Of a stretch of 64,000 bases of DNA, positions 7,661 through 15,873 are shown in pieces. This DNA comes from Pseudolabrys sp. Lineage in GTDB: Bacteria; Pseudomonadota; Alphaproteobacteria; Rhizobiales; Xanthobacteraceae. Each line of letters starts with the position of its first letter. Within the stretch, counting starts at the first letter, position 1. The position numbers and the translations under genes are program-made. Below the pieces are notes generated by a model. It searched no databases. It had not been told where the DNA came from and was given only the letters and a program-made list of their open reading frames with translations. The DNA lies in assembly GCA_029980465.1 (NCBI GenBank), contig JARYIJ010000001.1, positions 2,863,501 to 2,927,500 on the forward strand. The letters are read 5' to 3'.

Positions 7661-9040
7661 TCACTCGGTGCCGCCGGCCGCGGAGATCGGCCGGTTGCCG
7701 GCGTATTCACCGGCCGGTAGCGGCCCCGGCCCCATTGGTCCCTGCGCGATGAGGCGGTTGATGTAATAGATGCCGGTCGAGAACACGACGCCGTAGCAGA
7801 GCACGAACAAGGCGAGCGTGCCGGCGATGCTGGCGCTGGGGACCGGCGACGTCGCGTCGGCGGTGCGCAGGATGCCCCACACGAGCCAGGGCTGCCGGCC
7901 TGTCTCGGTCACGATCCAGCCGGAGATCACGGCGACGAAACCGATCCACCAGCACTGCGATACCACCTTGAGATACCAGCGCGTGTCGAATAGCCGGCGG
8001 CGCCACCACAGCAACGCGCCGAACAGCGCGGCGGCGATCATGAAGAGGCCGATGCCGACCATGATGCGGAAGGCGAAGAACACGGGCGCGACCGGCGGAC
8101 GGTTCTGCGCCGGCACGCTGGTCAGGCCGGGGAACAGGCCGTTCCATTCGTGCGTGAGGATCAGCGACGATCCGTGCGGGATCGAGATCTCGTAGAGATT
8201 CTTCTCGGCCTTCTCGTCGGGCCAGGCGAAGATCGCGAAGTCGCCGGGTTTGCTGCCGTCCCAGTGGCCTTCCATCGCCGCCACCTTGATCGGCTGATAT
8301 TCGAGCGTGTTGAGGCCGTGCTGGTCGCCGATCAGGAGCTGGAGCGGCGCCAGGATGGCGAGCAGCGCGATCGCCATCCGCATCATGGTGCGGCCGCCTT
8401 CGACATAATTGCCCGACAGGATATGCCGCGCGCCGACCGCGAGCACGACAAAGCCGGTGGTGAGGTAGGCGGCGTTGACCATGTGCAGGAAGCGGTAGGG
8501 GAAGCTCGGGTTGAAGACGACCTTGAGCCAGTCGGTCGGGTAGGCGATGCCGTTGCGCAGTTCGTAGCCGGCCGGCGTCTGCATCCAGCTATTGGCGGAC
8601 AGAATCCAGAACGCCGACAGCAGCGTGCCGAACGCGACAACCGCGGCGGACAGCACGTAGAGCCACGGCGGCACGCGGTTGAAGCCGAACAGGAGAATGC
8701 CGAGGAACGTCGCCTCGAGGAAGAACGCGGTGAGCACTTCGTAGCCGATCAGCGGGCCGACCACGTTGCCGGCCACGACCGAGAACCGGCTCCAGTTGGT
8801 GCCGAACTGGTAGGACATCACGATGCCGGACACCACGCCCATCGCGAACGACACCGCGAAGATCTTGGTCCAGAACCGCATCAGCAGGTGATGACGCTCG
8901 GCACCTGTCCTGAGCCACAGCGCGCCCAGCGTCGCGATATAGGCCGACAGCCCGATCGTGAAGCTCGGGAAGATGATGTGGAAAATGATGGTGAAGGCGA
9001 ATTGAAGCCGGGCGAGCAGAACGGGGTCGAAGTGATCCAA
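7661..9040 (-). CDS. cydA: Cytochrome bd-type quinol oxidase subunit I, cyanide-insensitive type
   Basis: 459 residues, shorter than E. coli CydA (522), with a short quinol loop as in CioA-type enzymes. Haem ligands by position: H21 (bd-group histidine), H186 in RFLHMVNAAY, and M327 in RIMVG. E101 and E109 match the conserved proton-path glutamates. GRQPW (381-385) is the family signature. The start codon is TTG, preceded by GCAGGAGC at good spacing. With cydB it forms an operon for respiration at low oxygen or with inhibitors present. A FixK/FNR-like site lies about 64 bp upstream of the start. Confidence 0.95.
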   Translation of the reverse strand: MDHFDPVLLARLQFAFTIIFHIIFPSFTIGLSAYIATLGALWLRTGAERHHLLMRFWTKIFAVSFAMGVVSGIVMSYQFGTNWSRFSVVAGNVVGPLIGYEVLTAFFLEATFLGILLFGFNRVPPWLYVLSAAVVAFGTLLSAFWILSANSWMQTPAGYELRNGIAYPTDWLKVVFNPSFPYRFLHMVNAAYLTTGFVVLAVGARHILSGNYVEGGRTMMRMAIALLAILAPLQLLIGDQHGLNTLEYQPIKVAAMEGHWDGSKPGDFAIFAWPDEKAEKNLYEISIPHGSSLILTHEWNGLFPGLTSVPAQNRPPVAPVFFAFRIMVGIGLFMIAAALFGALLWWRRRLFDTRWYLKVVSQCWWIGFVAVISGWIVTETGRQPWLVWGILRTADATSPVPSASIAGTLALFVLCYGVVFSTGIYYINRLIAQGPMGPGPLPAGEYAGNRPISAAGGTE

Positions 9041-9103
9041 GGTCGCAGCTCCTGCACTAGCGTCGATCGCGGACAGCTCGGCGAGAACGGCTCGGCAAAA
9101 ATA

Positions 9104-9117
9104 TTGATAGGGGTCAA
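9104..9117. promoter_or_regulatory. FixK/FNR-type box upstream of cydAB
   Basis: TTGATAGGGGTCAA matches the FixK2-style consensus TTG(A/C)-N6-(T/G)CAA exactly, and the FNR consensus TTGAT-N4-ATCAA with one mismatch. It is centred about 70 bp from the cydA start codon and about 105 bp from the cupin start, in the divergent intergenic region. Low-oxygen control of cydAB is a well-known use of such sites. Which gene it serves here is inference. Confidence 0.6.
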
Positions 9118-9214
9118 ACCGTGGCCAGCCGTGCTATTCTGCCACGATCCGTGCGGCGCAGCCACGACGAAGATGCCGCGTTCCTGTGCGACCAATGTGG
9201 AGAAGGAGGCAATT

Positions 9215-9580
9215 ATGTCCGTGCTCGAGGGTTTCGCCGCGATCCGGTCCGTTCCGGAAGAACGCATTGGCGACAAGATCACGCGCCAGGTGTTGTCCGG
9301 CAAACAGGGCATGCTCGTGCGGTGGAAAATGAAGGCCGGCGCGCAAGCGGCTGCTCACAAGCATCCGCACGAGCAGATCGTGTGGATGATCTCCGGCCAG
9401 ATGGACTTCCGCATCGGCGACGAGAAGCGCAGCATGAAGGCCGGCGACGTCGCGGTCATTCCCGGCGGCGTCGAGCACGAAGGCTTCTTTCCGGAAGACA
9501 CCGAGGTGATCGACTTCTTCGCGCCGCCGCGCGAGGATTTTCTCGCCGGCGGCCCGCCGCCTTACATGAAGAAAGCCTGA
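9215..9580 (+). CDS. Small cupin domain protein
   Basis: 121 residues forming one cupin barrel. Metal-binding type residues are H50, H52 and E53 in KHPHEQIVWMISGQMDF, and H88 in PGGVEHEG. The substrate is not known; such single-domain cupins range from isomerases to sugar- or oxalate-type enzymes. The start ATG has a strong GAAGGAGG Shine-Dalgarno. It is divergent from cydAB, and the downstream EamA gene begins 4 bp after its stop, so the two are probably translated together. Confidence 0.85.
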   Translation: MSVLEGFAAIRSVPEERIGDKITRQVLSGKQGMLVRWKMKAGAQAAAHKHPHEQIVWMISGQMDFRIGDEKRSMKAGDVAVIPGGVEHEGFFPEDTEVIDFFAPPREDFLAGGPPPYMKKA

Positions 9581-9584
9581 AGTC

Positions 9585-10013
9585 ATGACATCGGCGTCAT
9601 GGCTGCCTTGGGCGCTGGGCTCGGCGGCGTTCGCCGCGCTGACCGCGATCTTCGCCAAGATCGGCGTCGAGAACGTCAATTCCGATCTCGCCACTTTTAT
9701 TCGCACGCTGGTGATCGTCGCGACGCTCGCGCTCATTCTCGCCGCGACGGGAGAGTTCCGCTGGCCGAACGAGGTATCGGCGCGCACCTATCTGTTCCTG
9801 GTGCTGTCGGGGCTGGCGACCGGCGGTTCCTGGCTCTGCTACTTCCGCGCGCTCAAGCTCGGTCAGGCGGCGCAGGTGGCGCCGATCGACAAATTGTCCG
9901 TCGTGCTGGTGGCGCTGTTCGGCGTGATCTTCCTCGGCGAGAAACTCAGCGGGCCGAATTGGCTCGGCGTCGCCTTGATCGGCGCCGGCGCGATTCTCGT
10001 CGCCTACCGCTAA
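9585..10013 (+). CDS. Single-domain EamA/DMT family transporter
   Basis: 142 residues with four or five membrane helices (about 5-22, 32-50, 65-82, 92-110, 120-140), one EamA unit. Full-length DMT exporters have two units, so this half-size form would act as a dimer, as in other short members of the superfamily. The end LSGPNWLGVALIGAGAILVAYR is typical of the EamA C-terminal helix. It follows the cupin with a 4-bp gap. The substrate cannot be predicted. Confidence 0.85.
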   Translation: MTSASWLPWALGSAAFAALTAIFAKIGVENVNSDLATFIRTLVIVATLALILAATGEFRWPNEVSARTYLFLVLSGLATGGSWLCYFRALKLGQAAQVAPIDKLSVVLVALFGVIFLGEKLSGPNWLGVALIGAGAILVAYR

Positions 10014-10021
10014 ATCAATTT

Positions 10022-10121
10022 GTCACTCCGGGCGCGCTGAAAACGCGAACCCGGAATCCAGATTTTATCCCGGTGAGTGTAGGTGGATTCCGGATCGCCG
10101 CTTCGCGGCGTCCGGAATGAC
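10022..10121. repeat. Family B palindromic element, copy B3
   Basis: The outer inverted ends are GTCACTCCGGG and GTCCGGAATGAC. Internal parts are GCGCGCTGAAAACGCG, CCCGGAATCCA, GGATTCCGG and the hairpin CGCCGCTTCGCGGCG. It lies between the convergent EamA and uracil-DNA glycosylase genes. Confidence 0.85.
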
Positions 10122-10142
10122 CTAGGGGAGTTCCTGGGGGAG

Positions 10143-10928
10143 TTAATGAGCGAGCGCTTTTTTGATGGCGAGGAAGTCGCGCCAGGCGAGCCGCTTCTGC
10201 AGCGGGCTGCGCAGCAGGAACGCCGGATGGAAGGTCGGCATGGCGCGGATCTGGCGCTTGCCGGTGTCGTAGGAGAACCAGCGGCCGCGCGTCTTGGTGA
10301 TGCCGTCGCGCGTGCCGAGCAACGCCGCCGTCGACGGGCCGCCGAGGCAAACCAGAATGTCGGGATCGACCAGTTCGATCTGCTTGCGGATGAAGGGCAG
10401 GCAAATCTGCGTTTCCTGCGGCGTCGGCGTGCGGTTGCCGGGTGGCCGCCACGGAATGACGTTGGCGATGTAGACTTGCGTGCGGTCGAGCCCGATCGCC
10501 GCCAGCATCAGGTCAAGCAGCTTGCCGGAACGGCCGACGAAGGGCAGGCCCTCGATGTCCTCGTCGCGGCCCGGCGCCTCGCCCACCATCATCAGGCGTG
10601 CGTTCGGATTGCCGTCGGCGAACACCAGTCGTGTCGCCGTCGCGCGTAGCGCGCAGCCCTCGAACCGCTCCAGCGCCGCCCGCAGCTCGTCGAGGGTCTG
10701 GACGCCGGCGACGGCGTTGCGGGCGTCGAGCGCGGCGGCGTCGGGGGTCGGCGGAGCGGCCGGCTGCGGCGCGCGGGGAACGGGCGCAGCCGCTGCGGCA
10801 CGTGCGCGAGGCGCGCCGGCCGGGGCGGGGGAAGGCTCGCCGGCGAAACGGTCGACCGCGATCTCCCCGATGGCCGTATCGACGCCGGCCTCGGCATAAA
10901 ATTCCAGAAGTTCGCGGATCGCGGGCAT
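10143..10928 (-). CDS. Uracil-DNA glycosylase (family 4/5-like)
   Basis: 261 residues. It removes uracil from DNA to begin base excision repair. Motifs seen are MMVGEAPGRDEDIEGLPFVG, ANVIPWRPPGNR and the late PTFHPAFLLRSP, the three conserved regions of the thermostable-type UDG families. A proline/alanine-rich linker of about 35 residues (about 34-68) separates an N-terminal helix segment from the fold. Only two of the cysteines expected of classic family 4 iron-sulphur enzymes are visible, so the cluster may be missing. The start MPAIRELLEF follows the common form of homologues. It is divergent from the ETF-QO gene. Confidence 0.88.
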   Translation of the reverse strand: MPAIRELLEFYAEAGVDTAIGEIAVDRFAGEPSPAPAGAPRARAAAAAPVPRAPQPAAPPTPDAAALDARNAVAGVQTLDELRAALERFEGCALRATATRLVFADGNPNARLMMVGEAPGRDEDIEGLPFVGRSGKLLDLMLAAIGLDRTQVYIANVIPWRPPGNRTPTPQETQICLPFIRKQIELVDPDILVCLGGPSTAALLGTRDGITKTRGRWFSYDTGKRQIRAMPTFHPAFLLRSPLQKRLAWRDFLAIKKALAH

Positions 10929-11010
10929 GCCTGACCTATAGCACGCGGGTGCCGCGTGATTGCCGCCGCTGTGCAAAAATGGGAATAAGACCGGACTGCA
11001 AGGAGGGGCC

Positions 11011-12669
11011 ATGGCTGAGCAACAGGACTTGCCGCCGCGCGAGTCGATGGAATTCGACGTCGTCATCGTCGGCGCCGGACCGGCGGGATTGTCCGCGGCC
11101 ATCAGCCTCAAGCAGGCGTCCGCCGACATCAATGTCGTGGTGGTGGAGAAGGGGTCCGAGGTCGGCGCCCATATTCTCTCCGGCGCGGTGATCGATCCGG
11201 TCGGGCTCAACCGGTTGCTGCCCGGCTGGGAGGGCGAGGATTCGCCGATCAAGACGCGGGTGGCCGATGACCGCTTCTTTTATCTGAGCGAGTCCGGCTC
11301 GCTGCGGCTGCCGAACGTCATGATGCCGCCGCTGATGAGCAACCATGGCAATTACATCGTGTCGCTCGGCGCGGTCTGCCGCTGGCTCGCGACCAAGGCC
11401 GAGGCGCTCGGCGTTGAAATCTATCCCGGCTTCGCCGCCGCCGAAGTGCTGTACGGCGGCAGTGGCGCGGTGGCGGGCGTCGCCACCGGCGACATGGGCA
11501 TCGGCAAGAGCGGCGCGCGCAAGGACAGCTTCACGCGCGGCATGGAACTGCGTGCCAAGTACACGTTGTTCGCCGAAGGCGCGCGCGGCAATCTCGGCAA
11601 GCAACTCATCGCGAAATTCGGCCTTGCCGATGGCCGCGAGCCGCAGAAGTTCGGCCTCGGCCTCAAGGAGCTGTGGCAGGTCGCGCCGGACAGGCACCGG
11701 AAAGGCCTGGTGCAGCATTCGTTCGGCTGGCCGCTCGACAATGCGACCGGCGGCGGCTCGTTCCTCTATCACTTCGACGACAACCTCGTGTCGGTCGGCT
11801 TCGTGCTCCACTTGAACTACAGCAACCCGTACCTGTCGCCGTTCGAGGAATTCCAGCGTTTCAAGACGCATCCGCTGGTGCGCGACACGTTCGCGGGCGG
11901 CAAGCGGCTCGCCTATGGCGCGCGCGCGCTGACCGAGGGCGGCTGGCAGTCGGTGCCGAAGCTGACGTTCCCCGGCGGCGCGCTGATCGGCTGCGACGCC
12001 GGCTTCATGAACGTGCCGCGCATCAAGGGCAGCCACAATGCGATGATCTCCGGCATGCTCGCCGCCGAGCAGGTCGTTGCCGCGCTCGCCGCCGGCCGCG
12101 CCAATGACGAGATCACGGCCTACGACGAGGCGTGGCGCGGTTCCGCCATCGGCCGCGATCTCTATCGCGTGCGCAACGCCAAGCCGTTGTGGTCGAAATA
12201 CGGGACGTTGCTCGGCATCGCGCTTGGCGGCCTCGACATGTGGACCAACACGTTCGGCTTTTCGCTGTTCGGCACGCTACGCCATGGCAAGCCGGATTAC
12301 GCCTCGCTCAAGCCGGCCTCGCAGTGCGCGCCGATCGCCTATCCCAAGCCCGACGGCACGCTGACCTTCGACCGCCTGTCGTCGGTGTTTCTGTCGAACA
12401 CCAACCACGAGGAAGACCAGCCGCCGCATCTCGTGGTCAAGGACATGGCGCTCCAGAAATCGTCGGAGCACGATGTCTATGCCGGCCCGTCGTCGCGCTA
12501 TTGCCCGGCCGGCGTCTATGAATGGGTCGAGGAGGGGGGCGCCCCGAAGTTCGTCATCAACGCGCAGAACTGCGTCCACTGCAAAACCTGCGACATCAAG
12601 GACCCGAATCAAAACATCACCTGGGTTCCTCCCGAGGGTGGCGGCGGCCCGAACTATCCCAATATGTGA
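11011..12669 (+). CDS. Electron transfer flavoprotein-ubiquinone oxidoreductase
   Basis: 552 residues. The enzyme passes electrons from acyl-CoA and other dehydrogenases, through ETF, to ubiquinone at the inner membrane. Seen: the FAD-binding VVIVGAGPAGLSAAI (about 17-31), a GCDAGFMNVPRIKGSHNAM segment, and a C-terminal 4Fe-4S domain with RYCPAGVY and NCVHCKTCDIKDP. The start is ATG at 11011 with AAGGAGGGG; an earlier in-frame ATG lacks a good site. No etfAB genes are in the window. The length is normal for bacterial ETF-QO. Confidence 0.95.
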   Translation: MAEQQDLPPRESMEFDVVIVGAGPAGLSAAISLKQASADINVVVVEKGSEVGAHILSGAVIDPVGLNRLLPGWEGEDSPIKTRVADDRFFYLSESGSLRLPNVMMPPLMSNHGNYIVSLGAVCRWLATKAEALGVEIYPGFAAAEVLYGGSGAVAGVATGDMGIGKSGARKDSFTRGMELRAKYTLFAEGARGNLGKQLIAKFGLADGREPQKFGLGLKELWQVAPDRHRKGLVQHSFGWPLDNATGGGSFLYHFDDNLVSVGFVLHLNYSNPYLSPFEEFQRFKTHPLVRDTFAGGKRLAYGARALTEGGWQSVPKLTFPGGALIGCDAGFMNVPRIKGSHNAMISGMLAAEQVVAALAAGRANDEITAYDEAWRGSAIGRDLYRVRNAKPLWSKYGTLLGIALGGLDMWTNTFGFSLFGTLRHGKPDYASLKPASQCAPIAYPKPDGTLTFDRLSSVFLSNTNHEEDQPPHLVVKDMALQKSSEHDVYAGPSSRYCPAGVYEWVEEGGAPKFVINAQNCVHCKTCDIKDPNQNITWVPPEGGGGPNYPNM

Positions 12670-12734
12670 CGAACGCCGCCGCGCCACGATCTCGCCATAT
12701 CGCGGTATTCACGTCGGCGCGTTCGGCGCAACCA

Positions 12735-12765
12735 GCCTTTTCTTGCGGCGCACCCGCAAAAAGGC
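12735..12765 (+). terminator. Possible hairpin terminator after ETF-QO
   Basis: GCCTTTT...TGCGG pairs with CCGCAAAAAGGC across a short CGCAC loop, with two unpaired bases in the left arm. It lies between the ETF-QO stop and the TPR gene. There is no clear U-tract, so a role as terminator is tentative. Confidence 0.35.
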
Positions 12766-12817
12766 CATTGTGCCTTCATAACCCTATGATGTCGGCCCGT
12801 CGCGCGCCGTACGTCTC

Positions 12818-14581
12818 ATGGAGCTCCGCCTCGTGAATCCTCTGAGAATTTCCCGCATCGCGGTGCTGTCCGCGCTGGTCGTCTCCGTCGCCATGCCCGC
12901 CGCGCTCTGCGCGCAGGCGCCGACGCCGCAGGAGCTGGCGAAGATGACAGGCGCGGGCAGTTATCTGGCAGCCCGCCATGCCGGCCAGCAGCGCGACGCC
13001 CAGACCGCGGCGGCGTTCTACGGCCAGGCGCTGCGCCACGATCCGCAAAACGGCGAACTGCTCGACCGCACCTTCCTGTCGCTGCTGGTGGCCGGGGATA
13101 TCGGCGAGTCCGTTCATTACGCCGACCGCATCCTGTCGAAGGATCAGAACGACCGTATCGCGCGGCTCGTCGTCGGCGTCCGTGGCATCAAGGCGAAACA
13201 GTACGCGCTGGCGCGGCGCGACATCGCCCGCTCGGTGCGCGGGCCGATCACCGACCTGACGGCGACGCTGCTGTCGTCATGGGCTTATCAGGGCGGCGGC
13301 CAGACCAAGCAGGCGGTCGCCGCGATCGACAAGCTGACCGGTCCCGACTGGTACGCGCTGTTCAAGGATCTGCATGCCGGCCTGATCCTCGACGTCGCCG
13401 GCCGCTCCAAGGAAGCGGGCGAGCATCTCGCCAAGGCCTACAAGCTCGACAGTGGCGCGCTGCGCGTGGTCGAGGCCTACGGGAGCTGGCTGTCGCGCAA
13501 CAAGTCGCCGCAGGCGGCGCTCGAGGTGTTCGAGGCGTTCGACAAGACGTTGCCGCAGCACCCGCTGGTGTCGGCGGAGATCGCCAAGCTCAAGGCCGGC
13601 GAGAAGCTGCCGCAGATCGTCTCGAACGCGCAGGCCGGCGCGGCCGAGGCGCTCTACGGTCTCGGCGCATCGCTCGGCCGCCGCGGCGGCGAAGACCTCG
13701 GCATGGTCTATCTCCAGCTCGCGCTCTATCTCGTGCCCAACCACGCGATGGCGCTGATCTCGCTGGCCGATCTCTACGAGTCGCTGAAGAAGCCGGACCT
13801 CGCCATCGCGGTCTACGCGCGGGTGCCGGCGAACTCGCCGCTGCACCGCAACGCGCTGATCCAGATGGCGGCGAACCTCGATACGCTCGACCGCACCGAC
13901 GAAGCCAAGAAGCACCTCAACACCCTGATCCAGGAGAATCCGAAGGATGTCGAGGCCATCATGGCGCTCGGCAACGTGCAGCGCGGACACAAGGAGTTCG
14001 CGGCGTGCGGCGACACCTACACCAAGGCGATCGACCAGGTCGGCACGCCGGCCAAGTCGAACTGGGTCATGTTCTATTTCCGCGGCATTTGTTACGAGCG
14101 GTCCAAGCAGTGGCCGAAGGCGGAGGCCGATCTCAAGGAAGCGCTCAAGCTCTATCCGGAGCAGCCGCAGGTCCTCAACTATCTCGGCTATTCGTGGGTC
14201 GATCAGGGCATCAACCTCGACGAGGGGATGGACATGATCAAGCGCGCCGTCGCGCAGCGTCCTGACGACGGCTACATCGTCGACTCGCTCGGCTGGGCCT
14301 ACTACAAGCTCGGCAAGTACGACGACGCGGTGAAGCAGCTCGAGCGCGCCGTCGACCTCAAGCCCGAGGATCCGACGATCAACGATCATCTCGGCGACGC
14401 CTACTGGCACGTCGGCCGCACGCTCGAGGCGCACTTCCAGTGGCGTCACGCCCGCGATCTCAAGCCCGACGCGGAAGACCTGCCGAAGATCCTCGAGAAG
14501 ATCGCCAAGGGCCTGCCCGACGACAAGGACTCGTCGCAGGCCAAGGCGGTGAAGAAGGACAAGGACGGCAACGGCGGCTGA
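12818..14581 (+). CDS. Secreted tetratricopeptide repeat protein
   Basis: 587 residues. An N-terminal signal sequence (about 1-32, hydrophobic core IAVLSALVVSVAMPAALCAQA) directs it to the periplasm. The body is a chain of TPR-like helices; clear units include AEADLKEALKLYPEQPQVLNYLG, GMDMIKRAVAQRPDDGYIVDS and DAVKQLERAVDLKPEDPTINDHLG near the C-terminus. It ends in a lysine/aspartate-rich tail. TPR proteins act as scaffolds; the partner is unknown. ispE starts 4 bp after the stop, an arrangement often seen in Hyphomicrobiales. GTG at 12833 is an alternative start. Confidence 0.85.
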   Translation: MELRLVNPLRISRIAVLSALVVSVAMPAALCAQAPTPQELAKMTGAGSYLAARHAGQQRDAQTAAAFYGQALRHDPQNGELLDRTFLSLLVAGDIGESVHYADRILSKDQNDRIARLVVGVRGIKAKQYALARRDIARSVRGPITDLTATLLSSWAYQGGGQTKQAVAAIDKLTGPDWYALFKDLHAGLILDVAGRSKEAGEHLAKAYKLDSGALRVVEAYGSWLSRNKSPQAALEVFEAFDKTLPQHPLVSAEIAKLKAGEKLPQIVSNAQAGAAEALYGLGASLGRRGGEDLGMVYLQLALYLVPNHAMALISLADLYESLKKPDLAIAVYARVPANSPLHRNALIQMAANLDTLDRTDEAKKHLNTLIQENPKDVEAIMALGNVQRGHKEFAACGDTYTKAIDQVGTPAKSNWVMFYFRGICYERSKQWPKAEADLKEALKLYPEQPQVLNYLGYSWVDQGINLDEGMDMIKRAVAQRPDDGYIVDSLGWAYYKLGKYDDAVKQLERAVDLKPEDPTINDHLGDAYWHVGRTLEAHFQWRHARDLKPDAEDLPKILEKIAKGLPDDKDSSQAKAVKKDKDGNGG

Positions 14582-14584
14582 GCC

Positions 14585-15430
14585 GTGAGCGGGGGGCTTC
14601 GCGACACCGCGCCGGCGAAGGTCAACCTGTCGCTGCGGATCGTCGGCCGCCGCGCCGACGGCTACCACGAGCTTGAAAGCCTGGTCGCGTTCGCCGATAT
14701 CGGCGACGCGCTCGAACTGACGCCGGGCGAGGCGGCATCGCTCTGCGTGAGCGGGCCGTTCGCCGCCGCAAGCGGCGCGGCCAATGACAATCTCATCCTC
14801 AAGGCGGTGCGCGCCGCCGGCCTGCCGGCCGGTGCGTTCAGTCTCGACAAGCGGCTTCCGGTTGCGGCCGGCCTCGGCGGCGGCTCGTCCGATGCCGCGG
14901 CCGCGTTGCGGCTCGTCGCGCGGTACAACGGTATCTCCGTGGACGATCCGCGCATCCTCGCCGCGGCGCGCGCGGCCGGCGCCGACGTGCCGGTGTGCCT
15001 CGATCGCAAGCCGCGCGTCATGCGCGGCGTCGGCGAGCTCCTGTCGGAGCCGGTGACGCTGCCGAAGCTGCCGGCCGTGCTGGTCAATCCAGGCGTGGCG
15101 GTGCCGACCGCCTCGGTGTTCGTCGCATTTCGCCCGGAGGATTCCACCGCGCCGCCCATCGACGAGGTGCCGATTGGGGCCGACGCGCTGCTCCGCTGGC
15201 TTGCAAGCCGCGGCAACGATCTGACCGCGGCCGCGATCCGGGTCGCGCCGGCCGTCGCGACGGTGCTGGACGCCTTGTCGGCTCAGCCGGGATGCCGGCT
15301 GTCGCGGATGTCGGGCTCCGGCGCGACCTGCTTTGGCCTGTTCGAGTCGACGGCCGCGGCGGCGGCGGCGGCCGAAACGCTCGGCGGAACGAAACGAAAC
15401 TGGTGGATTTATCAGGGCATGCTTGGTTAG
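14585..15430 (+). CDS. ispE: 4-diphosphocytidyl-2-C-methyl-D-erythritol kinase
   Basis: 281 residues; a GHMP kinase of the MEP isoprenoid pathway that phosphorylates CDP-methylerythritol. Seen: PAKVNLSLRIVGRRADGYHE with K12, the ATP loop PVAAGLGGGSSDAAA (about 92-106), the catalytic D134 in GADVPVCL, and SGSGATCFGLF at the C-terminal GHMP motif. It uses a GTG start 4 bp after the TPR stop, implying coupled translation. The polyprenyl diphosphate synthase gene, a consumer of the pathway's products, is the next but one and on the other strand. Confidence 0.95.
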   Translation: MSGGLRDTAPAKVNLSLRIVGRRADGYHELESLVAFADIGDALELTPGEAASLCVSGPFAAASGAANDNLILKAVRAAGLPAGAFSLDKRLPVAAGLGGGSSDAAAALRLVARYNGISVDDPRILAAARAAGADVPVCLDRKPRVMRGVGELLSEPVTLPKLPAVLVNPGVAVPTASVFVAFRPEDSTAPPIDEVPIGADALLRWLASRGNDLTAAAIRVAPAVATVLDALSAQPGCRLSRMSGSGATCFGLFESTAAAAAAAETLGGTKRNWWIYQGMLG

Positions 15431-15475
15431 GTGGCGCGCCTTGATTCAGCCGCCGCGCAGGGAGATAGCTATCCC

Positions 15476-15751
15476 ATGACGTTCAAAACCATCGCAACCG
15501 CGTTGCTGATCGCAGTCGCCGTATCGGCGGCCGCGACCGCGAAGCCGCGCAAGCATGTCGCGCCGGCCTGCGTCGACACTCCGGCTGTGTTTTCGTGGCA
15601 CAGGTTTTTCTTCGGCCCGGCGCCTGAGGCCAACGGATGCGCGCCGGCGGTCTACGAAGGCGGCCGCTATGTCGGCCAGGACCCCGATCCGAACGTGCGC
15701 CTTCAGTTGCGGCGGGATTCGGACAACGAAGGCTTTTACCACATGCACTAG
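15476..15751 (+). CDS. Small secreted hypothetical protein
   Basis: 91 residues with a clear Sec signal peptide (MTFKTIATALLIAVAVSAAATA). The mature part is about 68 residues with two cysteines (in APACVD and NGCAP) that could form one disulphide. I do not recognise a family. A GGGAG-like Shine-Dalgarno precedes the ATG. It is 45 bp after ispE on the same strand and is followed by a family B element. Real coding is supported by the signal peptide and by normal codon use. Confidence 0.65.
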   Translation: MTFKTIATALLIAVAVSAAATAKPRKHVAPACVDTPAVFSWHRFFFGPAPEANGCAPAVYEGGRYVGQDPDPNVRLQLRRDSDNEGFYHMH

Positions 15752-15785
15752 AGTCTGATTCATTCGCGTTGAATCGCATCGTATT

Positions 15786-15844
15786 CCGCTCGTCCCCGCA
15801 CTCGGGACCGCGCGGAGCGCGGACCCGAGTGCGGGGATGAGCGG
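15786..15844. repeat. Family B palindromic element, copy B4 (short form)
   Basis: A 59-bp near-perfect palindrome with ends CCGCTCGTCCCCGCACTCGG and CCGAGTGCGGGGATGAGCGG around the hairpin CGCGCGGAGCGCG. Its outer ends CCGCTC and GAGCGG match copies B1 and B8. It lies between the small secreted protein gene and the convergent polyprenyl synthase gene, where it may also act as a terminator. Confidence 0.85.
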
Positions 15845-15873
15845 ATTATGGTTCGATCTTTGAAGATCAGACC

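Noticed and set aside
10929..11252. N-terminal extension of the uracil-DNA glycosylase
   Set aside because: It overlaps the ETF-QO start in reverse, and homology begins at MPAIRELLEF.
13277..14668. Long minus-strand ORF opposite the TPR gene, and many similar arginine- or valine-rich ORFs elsewhere
   Set aside because: These are shadows of GC-rich codon use in real genes. They have no motif and no ribosome site, and all lie antisense to a good gene.
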